Positions 14,272-21,895 of a stretch of 24,353 nucleotides of DNA are shown piece after piece (within the stretch, counting starts at the first letter, position 1; each line of letters starts with the position of its first letter). Below the pieces are notes generated by a model, which had not been told where the DNA came from, did not search any database, and was given only the letters and a program-made list of their open reading frames with translations. The position numbers and the translations under genes are program-made. The stretch comes from JADKIH01 sp031367345 (GTDB taxonomy: Bacteria > Bacteroidota > Bacteroidia > AKYH767-A > 2013-40CM-41-45). The stretch is from positions 1-24,353 of the forward strand of contig JANLPR010000177.1 of assembly GCA_031367345.1 (NCBI GenBank), read 5' to 3'.

Positions 14272-15264
14272 TTAGGACAACTGATCGCTCAACAATTTCA
14301 TTTCGATCCTTGGAGAAATTTTTTCGTATAAAACATGATAAACTGCATTGGTGATTGGCATATTCACATTGTATTTTTTATTCAACTCGTAAATACATTT
14401 CGTTGCATAATAACCTTCAGCAATCATGTTCATTTCTAATTGAGCAAATTTTACCGAATATCCTTTTCCTACCATTGTCCCAAAAGTTCTGTTTCTACTA
14501 AATGATGAATATGCCGTTACTAATAAATCACCCAAGTATGCAGAGTCTTTTATGTCGCGGTTTACCGGATGAACAGCTGTTACAAATCGTTCAATTTCTT
14601 GTATTGCATTACTGATCAATACAGCTTGGTAATTATCACCATAACCGACACCATGACAAATACCACTTGCGATGGCTATGATATTTTTTAATACTGCTGA
14701 ATATTCTGTTCCGAAAATATCATCACTCACACTTGTCTTAATATATCTGCAACTCATCAATCCAGCTAATGTCGATGCTGTCTCTTTATTTTGTGAAGCT
14801 ATTGTTAAATATGAAAGGCGTTCCATTGCTACTTCTTCTGCATGGCATGGTCCTGTTATTACTCCAATTTGTTCTAAGGCTACACCAATCTTTTTATTCA
14901 AGAAATCACCTATAATTAATAGATCGTCAGGAATAATTCCTTTGATAGCTGAGAAGACATCTCTTCCTTTAAAATCTTCAGCTGTAATTCCACTCAACGC
15001 ATTTTTTAAAAAAGCCGACGGTACCGCAAGTATAACGATGTCTGCTGAGTGAATTGCTTTTTTTAAATCAGTTTCAACTTGAATTTTTTCTGTGTTTATT
15101 TCTACATCACTTAAGTAATTTGGATTGTGGTGATATTTTTTAATAAACTCTGCTGTTTCGACGCTGCGAACCCACCAATGTATTTTATTTACATTGTTCG
15201 ATAATATTTTTATTATTGCTGTAGCCCAACTTCCACCTCCAATAACTGCTATAGTTTTATTCAT
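14272..15264 (-). CDS. gpsA: Glycerol-3-phosphate dehydrogenase [NAD(P)+]
   Basis: 330 residues from ATG 15264; a TTG 15 bases upstream would add MKIKT, but the ATG places the NAD(P) fold right at the N-terminus as usual. Reduces dihydroxyacetone phosphate to sn-glycerol 3-phosphate in the cytoplasm, the entry to phospholipid synthesis. Dinucleotide-binding AVIGGGSWATAI (6-17), VILAVPSAF (77-85), SAIKGI (Lys108), GPCHAEEVA, catalytic Lys193 in AVLKNIIAIASG, LGDLLVTAYSSFSRNRTFG (244-262) for substrate binding. Lies 22 bases downstream of the M28-PDZ peptidase gene on the same strand, so probably transcribed from that gene's promoter. The stop touches the heptamer element shared with uvrC. Confidence 0.96.
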   Translation of the reverse strand: MNKTIAVIGGGSWATAIIKILSNNVNKIHWWVRSVETAEFIKKYHHNPNYLSDVEINTEKIQVETDLKKAIHSADIVILAVPSAFLKNALSGITAEDFKGRDVFSAIKGIIPDDLLIIGDFLNKKIGVALEQIGVITGPCHAEEVAMERLSYLTIASQNKETASTLAGLMSCRYIKTSVSDDIFGTEYSAVLKNIIAIASGICHGVGYGDNYQAVLISNAIQEIERFVTAVHPVNRDIKDSAYLGDLLVTAYSSFSRNRTFGTMVGKGYSVKFAQLEMNMIAEGYYATKCIYELNKKYNVNMPITNAVYHVLYEKISPRIEMKLLSDQLS

Positions 15265-15286
15265 AGTTTTAATTTTCAAAAAAACA

Positions 15287-16975
15287 TTAGAAAGTAATGT
15301 CTTTTATTATTTCTGTTTTCCCTCTTAAAATCTTTACTTGTGTTGTTTCTCCTTTCGAAAATTTTCCTAACGCTTTCATATAACTCATCATATCGACTAC
15401 TTTGAATGCTCCCAACTGAATCACAATGTCGCCCGGCATTAGTCCCGCTTTCGAAGCAGGTCGTTCTTCTGTTACTCCATCTATTCTCATTCCCGATCCT
15501 TCAAACGAATAATCTGGAACTACACCTAACGTAACTTTAAATTTTGGAGCATCTTCATTCTTGTCATCTTTTGTTTTTGTAAATGTCATCTTAGGAGCTG
15601 CATCTGCTTTCCTAAGAATATTTTTAATCATATTAATTATCATGATCTCTCCATCGTAATTGATCTTATCTTCATCATCACTCGGTTTGTGATAATCGGA
15701 ATGTGTACCACTAAAAAAATGTAACACTGGTATGTCTTGCAAATAAAATGAAGTATGATCGCTTGGCCCAACTCCCGATTCTGTGGTTACTAAATGAAGT
15801 CCATTCGCCGAGGTAGAATCTAGCCATTGCTTCCATTCTGGTGATGTGCCCGTACCGTTTATGATCAGCGATTTTTCTTCATGCTTTAACCGTCCTAACA
15901 TATCCATGTTGATCATACACGAAACTTCTTTCAAATTAATTGTAGAATGTTTTACAAAATAATTAGATCCTAACAGCCCTTTTTCTTCACCACTAAACGC
16001 AATAAATAAATAATTTTTATTTTTAAGTCCATTGGCTTTTACAAATTTTGCTAATTCAATTAATGCCGCAGTGCCGCTTGCATTATCATCTGCACCGTTA
16101 TGGATAGCACGAGGCCCTCGATATAACGATGAACCATCTTCACCGTAACCTAAATGATCGTAGTGAGCGCCAATTACAATTGTGCTTTTAGATTTATTGT
16201 TGAAATATCCAATTACATTATGTCCTTCTTTTTCAATTGGAATAATTTCTACTCCTATCGTACAGTTTGTAATTACACTATCACGAAGTAATTGTGCTGC
16301 TTTTCCTTTTGCAAATATCACAGGTATAGATGATGGTGTTGTATGATTTTTCCAATCCGGTTTTGGATTGTCTTGTAATGTGTCAGAATTAATAAAAATA
16401 ATTGCTGCAGCTCCTTTTGAAATTGCCAGATCTATTTTTTTTCTGAGCTCAGACCAATCACCAAATTTTCCATGTGGCGAACTACCATCCGGCGTTCCTG
16501 ATTCAATAAGAAATATCCTCTTTGCAAGATTCCCCTTTCCTTTATAGTCATCTCTGTTTAATCCAACATCTGTTATACCAAAATTAACTCTTGTAATAAA
16601 ATTTGTAACTACATTATTAGATGAATATGGAAGCGGAGAAAAATCTTCATTTACTTTGAAGATTGAATTGTTTACGATCAATTGTGTACTACCTCCAAAT
16701 GTGGCACCGTCTGTAAATTTAAATGGTTGTAAATAACCGCTCTCTCCTTTCGCTTTTAATTTCGCTGCTTTGAATTCTTTTACTAAATATTCGTACGATT
16801 TAGTTTCTCCTTCTGTTCCGGTTTCTCTTCCTTCAAAATTATCGGAGGCTAATGTCGAAATGTGTTTTTTAAGATTTACCTTTACTTGATCATCGTTGAG
16901 TGGAAGTAATTTCGGACCCGAGCAAGCTCCTAGCGAAAGTGCTATTAAAAGTAAAAAACGGAAGGCTAATTTCAT
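15287..16975 (-). CDS. M28 peptidase lipoprotein with PA and PDZ domains
   Basis: 562 residues. Lipobox LGAC with Cys18 predicts an acylated lipoprotein processed by LspA. A PA-like insert lies at about 90-245 (AISKGAAAIIFINSD). The M28 catalytic domain has all zinc ligands: His271 in IGAHYDHLG, Asp296 in GADDNASG, Glu330/Glu331 in SGEEKGLLG, Asp358 in NMDMLGR and His429 in HSDYHKPSD. A C-terminal PDZ domain (about 478-562) includes RPASKAGLMPGDIVIQLG, probably for binding substrate C-termini. An aminopeptidase acting on periplasmic or surface peptides is the likely role. It is the second M28 enzyme in this window but has a different architecture from 11001-12377. gpsA follows 22 bases later. 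Confidence 0.93.
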   Translation of the reverse strand: MKLAFRFLLLIALSLGACSGPKLLPLNDDQVKVNLKKHISTLASDNFEGRETGTEGETKSYEYLVKEFKAAKLKAKGESGYLQPFKFTDGATFGGSTQLIVNNSIFKVNEDFSPLPYSSNNVVTNFITRVNFGITDVGLNRDDYKGKGNLAKRIFLIESGTPDGSSPHGKFGDWSELRKKIDLAISKGAAAIIFINSDTLQDNPKPDWKNHTTPSSIPVIFAKGKAAQLLRDSVITNCTIGVEIIPIEKEGHNVIGYFNNKSKSTIVIGAHYDHLGYGEDGSSLYRGPRAIHNGADDNASGTAALIELAKFVKANGLKNKNYLFIAFSGEEKGLLGSNYFVKHSTINLKEVSCMINMDMLGRLKHEEKSLIINGTGTSPEWKQWLDSTSANGLHLVTTESGVGPSDHTSFYLQDIPVLHFFSGTHSDYHKPSDDEDKINYDGEIMIINMIKNILRKADAAPKMTFTKTKDDKNEDAPKFKVTLGVVPDYSFEGSGMRIDGVTEERPASKAGLMPGDIVIQLGAFKVVDMMSYMKALGKFSKGETTQVKILRGKTEIIKDITF

Positions 16976-17066
16976 TGGTGCAATTTAATAAAAGCTAAGA
17001 TAGTTTTATCGTTTTAATTAACAATTAAAGAAACATTCACTTTATAATCGGTATTCTTGTAGAACT

Positions 17067-17690
17067 ATGAAGTCCCACTTTTTCTTTCCTACTTTCTTAT
17101 TACTATTTTTTTCTGTTACAACAGACGCCTCTTCGCTTTCTGAATTTTTCAAGTTGTCGCGTTTTGAAAAATGTTGGGTAATTACTCATCCTTTTGTTGC
17201 TCACAAAGCTTTTTTAATAACAAATGAAGCGCGAATGGAAACGGATTTAATTAGTAAGGATAGAAGCTTAGATCAAGATCCGTATGGCGGACAAGTGGAT
17301 GCTTTTCGTCACGCATACTGGATGGCTCGCTTGGCTCAGAATATCAAATGGAAGAAGGCAATTTCTCTAGGTATTGCTCATGAAAAGGCCAATTATTTAT
17401 CATTCAAAAAAAATAAAAAAGATGAAGAAGGATTTTTGCCGGACTCTTTAAGTTCGGTCATGGACCTTTCGAATAATAATATTGGTGTAGCCATTGGCTG
17501 TAATTTTAAAAATAATTCCCCTGCTGAAATTAAAACAATCATTATTTTAGCAATTCAAGAAGGGAAAATGATTGTTCTCAAGAAAAATAATTTGGGCCAT
17601 TTTTTAAATTGTGATGGAAATGTATTGTCACATTTAACTCAACCAAATTGGTATGTTCCTAAATGTTTGGTAAGCTCTAAAAAGGACTAG
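17067..17690 (+). CDS. Secreted protein with AFRHAYW/AHE motif (DUF6973-like)
   Basis: 207 residues with a signal peptide (about 1-21, FLLLFFSVTTDASS). The recognisable part is DAFRHAYWMARLAQ (78-91) followed by IAHEKAN (103-109), with SVMDLSNNNIGVAIG further on. This RHAYW...AHE arrangement matches my recollection of the uncharacterised DUF6973 group, where Asp, His and Glu may build a metal or catalytic site in a helical fold; that is inference. Four later basic and hydrophobic segments show no membrane helix. Divergent from the M28-PDZ gene across a 91-base gap; no operon partner, since aminopeptidase P begins 125 bases later. Confidence 0.75.
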   Translation: MKSHFFFPTFLLLFFSVTTDASSLSEFFKLSRFEKCWVITHPFVAHKAFLITNEARMETDLISKDRSLDQDPYGGQVDAFRHAYWMARLAQNIKWKKAISLGIAHEKANYLSFKKNKKDEEGFLPDSLSSVMDLSNNNIGVAIGCNFKNNSPAEIKTIIILAIQEGKMIVLKKNNLGHFLNCDGNVLSHLTQPNWYVPKCLVSSKKD

Positions 17691-17815
17691 TACTCGGGTT
17701 TTGCACAAAATATCATTAAATCTGAATGTTTTTTGGAAGCTAATAGTCAAATCAATTCGTTTATGTAATGGTAATTTTAATTTAAATCGTTATTTTTACA
17801 AAATATCTCAACACT

Positions 17816-19120
17816 ATGAAATATCTATCAATTGAAAATAAACTGTTCATCGACAACAGGAAAAAATTTGTAGCAGAGCTGCAGAAAGACGGTATTGCAA
17901 TTTTTCATTCTAATGACGAACAACCTCGCAATGGAGATTGTGTTTTTCCTTTCCGTCAAAACTCTGATTTGTTTTGGCTTTGTGGAATTGATCAAGAGCA
18001 AACTATTCTTGTAATTGCTCCGAATCATCCGGTACCGGAATATAGAGAGATTCTTTTTCTTCGTAAAACAAATGAACATATAGCAGTATGGGAAGGACAT
18101 AAATATTCGAAGGATGAAGCAAGAGCTGCTAGCGGAATTCAAACTGTTTTTTGGTTAGAAGATTATAAATCGGTGCTTCCGGTTTTAATTCATCATTCTA
18201 CAAACATTTATATTAATCTAAATGAAAATGATCGTTTCGTTACAGAAGTTGAATATCGTGACGAACGTAAAGCTGCTGAATTAAAGAAAACCTACCCTAA
18301 TCATCATTATGAACGTACCGGTCTTATTATGGCAAAATTGCGTGCTATAAAAAGCGAGACAGAAGTAAATTTACTCAAAGAGGCTGTCGAAATTACTAAT
18401 AAAGCTTTTAGGAAAATATTAAAAACAATTCGTCCCGGTGTAATGGAGTACGAATTAGAAGCAGATATCATTTCTACTTTTATTCGTAATCGAGCAAATG
18501 GTCATGCTTACACTCCAATTATTGCAAGTGGACCAAATGCTTGTGTGTTGCATTACAACGACAATAATCAAGAATGTAAAGATGGCGATGTTATCCTTTT
18601 AGACTTCGGTGCAGAATATGCGAACTATGCTGCGGATTTAACTCGATGTATTCCTGTAAATGGAAAATTTACCTCTCGCCAGAAAGATGTATATAATGCC
18701 GTTTTGAGAGTGATGCGCGCCGCTACTTCTATGTTAGTCGTTGGAAATACAATTTCCAAATATCATGAGGAAGTTGGAAAGGTAATGGAGAATGAATTAA
18801 TTGGTCTTGGTTTAATCAACGCTGCCGATGTAGCTAAACAAGACCCTAAGCAACCTTTGTATAAGAAGTATTTTATGCACGGCACTTCTCATTTCTTGGG
18901 CTTAGATGTTCACGATATTGGAAATCGTTATTTGCCTATGCAAGCAGGAATGGTCTTTACTTGTGAACCTGGAATTTATATTCCTGAAGAAGCACTCGGT
19001 ATCAGAATTGAAAATGATATACTATTAACTGAAAAAGGTCCTATAGATCTTATGGCAAATATTCCCATAGAAGTTGAGGAAATTGAAGAGTTAATGGCTG
19101 CTCAGAAAGCAACTGTATAA
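17816..19120 (+). CDS. pepP: Xaa-Pro aminopeptidase (aminopeptidase P, M24B)
   Basis: 434 residues, close to the E. coli enzyme in length and layout. Removes an N-terminal residue when proline is second; cytoplasmic, two Mn(II) ions. N-terminal creatinase-like domain about 1-165. Pita-bread domain about 170-430 with all five metal ligands: Asp263 and Asp274 (LLDFGAEYANYAADLTR), His359 (HGTSHFLGLDVHD), Glu384 (TCEPGIYI) and Glu399 (GIRIENDILLT). ATG start at 17816 agrees with the family start. A strong terminator follows the stop by five bases, so it is probably a single-gene unit or the end of one. Confidence 0.95.
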   Translation: MKYLSIENKLFIDNRKKFVAELQKDGIAIFHSNDEQPRNGDCVFPFRQNSDLFWLCGIDQEQTILVIAPNHPVPEYREILFLRKTNEHIAVWEGHKYSKDEARAASGIQTVFWLEDYKSVLPVLIHHSTNIYINLNENDRFVTEVEYRDERKAAELKKTYPNHHYERTGLIMAKLRAIKSETEVNLLKEAVEITNKAFRKILKTIRPGVMEYELEADIISTFIRNRANGHAYTPIIASGPNACVLHYNDNNQECKDGDVILLDFGAEYANYAADLTRCIPVNGKFTSRQKDVYNAVLRVMRAATSMLVVGNTISKYHEEVGKVMENELIGLGLINAADVAKQDPKQPLYKKYFMHGTSHFLGLDVHDIGNRYLPMQAGMVFTCEPGIYIPEEALGIRIENDILLTEKGPIDLMANIPIEVEEIEELMAAQKATV

Positions 19121-19124
19121 TCTT

Positions 19125-19168
19125 AAACCGGCATCAAACTATTCATTTGATACCGGTTTTTTCTTTTT
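19125..19168 (+). terminator. Rho-independent terminator after aminopeptidase P
   Basis: AAACCGGCATCAAA (19125-19138) pairs with TTTGATACCGGTTT (19146-19159) with a single C/A mismatch and a seven-base loop, then T6, one C, and T5. Confidence 0.92.
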
Positions 19169-19274
19169 ATTATTTAACCAAAATCAATTTAATTTCTGAT
19201 GCATATCGAAAAATAGTTTCTTATATTCTTGAAACTACTTTAATCTGTGTTTATTATTTTGACAATCTATCGCT

Positions 19275-19769
19275 ATGAAATTCGTCTTCTTATTTTATTT
19301 CAGTTTTTTATTGATCTATTGTTCGCCTTCGAAAAAAAGTATCGTAAATCCGGAGGTAAGTAAGCAAGACTCTGTAATTACCTCTCCCAATGAAAATAGT
19401 ACCATTAGAAACATTTCCAAATTCCCGGACATCAAGAATCAAAATAATCTTTCCGTAATTATGAAGGAGTTAAATAATGCGGAATGTGTAAATGAAAATG
19501 GTATTGGCTTTGCAGGTGAATACACTCGAACGTTTGCGCTTTTCGAAAGAATGAAACAGCTTGCAACGGAAACACAACTTAATTCATTTCTGAAATACAA
19601 AAACCCTGTAGTTAGAGTTTATGCATTTCGTGCTCTTAAAGATCTAAAATATTTATCTGCTAATAAAGCGAAGCAGTTATTAGATAGCGATTCTACTTCT
19701 GTTTGTTGGTTTTCCGGTTGTTTGAAAACTACAGTTCCGGTATATACATTTTCTTACAGCGAAGAATAA
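19275..19769 (+). CDS. Small lipoprotein with HEAT-like segment
   Basis: 164 residues. Lipobox LIYC with Cys16 predicts a lipoprotein. A polar linker (about 20-55) leads to a helical C-terminal part with NPVVRVYAFRALKDL (about 110-124), the look of a HEAT-type repeat, followed by SANKAKQLLDSDSTSV. Four cysteines may form disulfides (AECVN, SVCWFSGCLK). No function recognised; HEAT-like lipoproteins usually bind other proteins. The stop ends at the base directly before the convergent phenylalanine hydroxylase stop. Confidence 0.75.
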   Translation: MKFVFLFYFSFLLIYCSPSKKSIVNPEVSKQDSVITSPNENSTIRNISKFPDIKNQNNLSVIMKELNNAECVNENGIGFAGEYTRTFALFERMKQLATETQLNSFLKYKNPVVRVYAFRALKDLKYLSANKAKQLLDSDSTSVCWFSGCLKTTVPVYTFSYSEE

Positions 19770-20498
19770 TTACCCTAGCATTTTTTCTAATGTTTTCTTT
19801 ATTTCCGGTAATGCATCGTACAACTGATCAAACGAATCAATTACAAAATATTTATCTTGCAAAATATCGGTTCTAAAATCTGTACTCAGCATTTTCTCAA
19901 CATCAAATTCTATTTTTTCAGATGCATTACTTAAACAGTGTTTCGTTTCACCATTCGAAGAAATAATTCCTGCTCCGTAAATTTTTAGTTGACCGTTTTC
20001 GCGAATTAAACCAAACTCAATCGTGAACCAATAAATTCGTCCAAGCAACATAATGGCGGTTGGATTTTCAATATGCTCTAAGGCTATATCAGAAATTCCT
20101 TTGAAAAAATGACAATACGATTCATTACTCAGTAAAGGGACATGTGCAAACACATCGTGAAACATATCTGGTTCTTCTATATAATCCAATTGCTCAAATG
20201 TACGAAGCCAACATGTTGCCGTAAATTTTTTAATGGAAAGAAATTCGAAAAAATCTTTCTGAGGACTTATATTTGGTACAACGTGTAAACTCCATCCCGT
20301 ATATTGCCCTAATGTTTTGTTTATTTCGGTAAAGTCCGGAATTTTATCGGGCGCAAACCCTACAACGCTTACAGCATCTAAATAAGATTGAGAGACAATA
20401 GGGGATAAAATATCCATCTGCCTCTCCATTAAAATTTTCCAAACACGAAAGTCTTCGGTAGTGTAATTACTGTATATCTGTGTAGTTGGTCTTATCAT
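19770..20498 (-). CDS. phhA: Phenylalanine-4-hydroxylase
   Basis: 242 residues from ATG 20498. A longer frame to 20597 would overlap the upstream MFS gene and add a Lys/Tyr-rich stretch foreign to the family, so it was not used. Pterin-dependent, iron-containing conversion of phenylalanine to tyrosine. The iron triad is visible: His114 and His119 in FHDVFAHVPLL and Glu161 in WFTIEFGLI. Also typical are TGWSLHVVP (67-75), FFEFLSIKKFTATCWLR (83-99) and IYGAGIISS (173-181). Length matches the bacterial monomeric form without an ACT regulatory domain. Likely in one operon behind the MFS transporter (25-base gap), suggesting a linked role in aromatic amino-acid use. Confidence 0.93.
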   Translation of the reverse strand: MIRPTTQIYSNYTTEDFRVWKILMERQMDILSPIVSQSYLDAVSVVGFAPDKIPDFTEINKTLGQYTGWSLHVVPNISPQKDFFEFLSIKKFTATCWLRTFEQLDYIEEPDMFHDVFAHVPLLSNESYCHFFKGISDIALEHIENPTAIMLLGRIYWFTIEFGLIRENGQLKIYGAGIISSNGETKHCLSNASEKIEFDVEKMLSTDFRTDILQDKYFVIDSFDQLYDALPEIKKTLEKMLG

Positions 20499-20523
20499 TA
20501 TTAATTTTTTTCTAAAGAAAGAA

Positions 20524-21753
20524 TTATACGGAAATGCCTCGCAATAGTTCTTCTTTTGTTTCTTTTTTCTCAAGTAATTTAAATCCAATTCCCGCAAAAA
20601 TAAATATTCCCCCCATCATCCACCACATTGTTTCAAATCCATAATGATAGGCGACTAAGCTTCCGGATGACGGCCCAAGTACCTGAGCACAGGCCCAAGC
20701 TAAAGTAAAAAGTCCTGCATATTGCCCTCTATTATTTGCTGTTGATCTATTCATTGCAAAAGAATTCATAAATGGCAAAGTGAAAATTTCTCCTATCACA
20801 CATATAATTGTAGAGATTAATGCCACTGTTAATCCATGAGGAAGAAAATTAAATATTAAATAACACAGACCTAAGAATATTGACCCGATAAAAATATAAT
20901 GAAGCGTTTTCCTTTTTCCATCTATCGAATGAACTACTACCATTTCAAAGAATGTAATTAATAATCCATTCAATGCCATTAATATTCCAATATAATTTTC
21001 TGAAAGTTGAAGAACTTGTTTAAAAAATACCGGCTGAGTAGTAAATAACTGAAAGAACGTAAACGCATATAGAAATACAAAGAATATATAGATTAAATAA
21101 TTTTTATCTCTGTATGCTGAAACACTTTTTATTTCTATCTCAACTTTAATTTTTTTCGTTTCTGAATTTTTGGATGGTGCTAAAAAAAAGTATAAGAGAA
21201 TTCCAGCCATAATATTTGTAGTACCATCAATCCAAAAAAGCAAATGATAGTTTTTATGTGCTATTAAACCACCTAATGCTCCCCCAAAAGCCCAACCAAT
21301 ATTTATAGCTAATCTATTCAAAGAATAACTGCGTGTTCTGTTTTCTGGTTTACTATAATGTACTATTGCTGCAGAGTTAGCGGGGCGAAACGATTCATTG
21401 ATCATCGCTAAAAAAAATGCTGCTATACAAATTTCTATAAAACCGGTGAGTTGTCCGATTACAAAAAACATTATTCCACCACCCAGTAAAGCAAAGAGCT
21501 GAATAAAGTAAAACCCCAATTTATCACTTAGTTTTCCCCCTAGTAATCCTCCACATACTGCTCCCAATCCAAAAAATGCCATTACCCAACCTGCTTCTGC
21601 AATAGTATACCCCATCGCAGTTGTAAGGTACAATGTCATAAATGGCATTACCATTGTTCCTGCTCTGTTTACGAACATAACGAATGATAACAACCAAGCG
21701 GAAGGGGACAGGCCGCTATAGGCTGCACGATATAGGTTTGTTACTTTTTTCAA
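20524..21753 (-). CDS. Major facilitator superfamily transporter
   Basis: 409 residues with about 12 predicted membrane helices in two halves, joined by a charged cytoplasmic loop (SKNSETKKIKVEIEIKS, about 195-211). Motif A variant GGKLSDKLGF lies after helix 2. The overall pattern resembles drug:H+ antiporter-1 members such as MdtH/YceL. Substrate unknown: export of a drug or metabolite is the family default, while the operon with phenylalanine hydroxylase makes an aromatic compound conceivable. Preceded on the same strand by the terminator of the 21896-23458 gene, so it should have its own promoter; none was recognised. Confidence 0.88.
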   Translation of the reverse strand: MKKVTNLYRAAYSGLSPSAWLLSFVMFVNRAGTMVMPFMTLYLTTAMGYTIAEAGWVMAFFGLGAVCGGLLGGKLSDKLGFYFIQLFALLGGGIMFFVIGQLTGFIEICIAAFFLAMINESFRPANSAAIVHYSKPENRTRSYSLNRLAINIGWAFGGALGGLIAHKNYHLLFWIDGTTNIMAGILLYFFLAPSKNSETKKIKVEIEIKSVSAYRDKNYLIYIFFVFLYAFTFFQLFTTQPVFFKQVLQLSENYIGILMALNGLLITFFEMVVVHSIDGKRKTLHYIFIGSIFLGLCYLIFNFLPHGLTVALISTIICVIGEIFTLPFMNSFAMNRSTANNRGQYAGLFTLAWACAQVLGPSSGSLVAYHYGFETMWWMMGGIFIFAGIGFKLLEKKETKEELLRGISV

Positions 21754-21848
21754 GTGTGTGAAGATACTACAATTGTAGAATTTTTTTGTTCAAACTATTT
21801 ACTATAAGATATCCAAAAATCTAAATGAAGTTCTTTATGATTAGGGCA

Positions 21849-21883
21849 AAAAAAAGGAAACCTTTTGAGCTTCCCTTTTTTAA
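21849..21883 (-). terminator. Terminator of the 520-aa secreted protein gene
   Basis: On the minus strand, AAAGGGAAGC and GGTTTCCTTT form a 10-bp stem with one mismatch and one G-U pair around a TCAAAA loop, then T8. It lies about 13 bases past the stop at 21896. Read on the plus strand it also ends in a T run, so it may work both ways. Confidence 0.7.
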
Positions 21884-21895
21884 TTTTTTTTATTC

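Noticed and set aside
20499..20597. N-terminal extension of phenylalanine hydroxylase
   Set aside because: It overlaps the MFS gene by 74 bases and has a Lys/Tyr-rich composition unlike the family; ATG 20498 fits.
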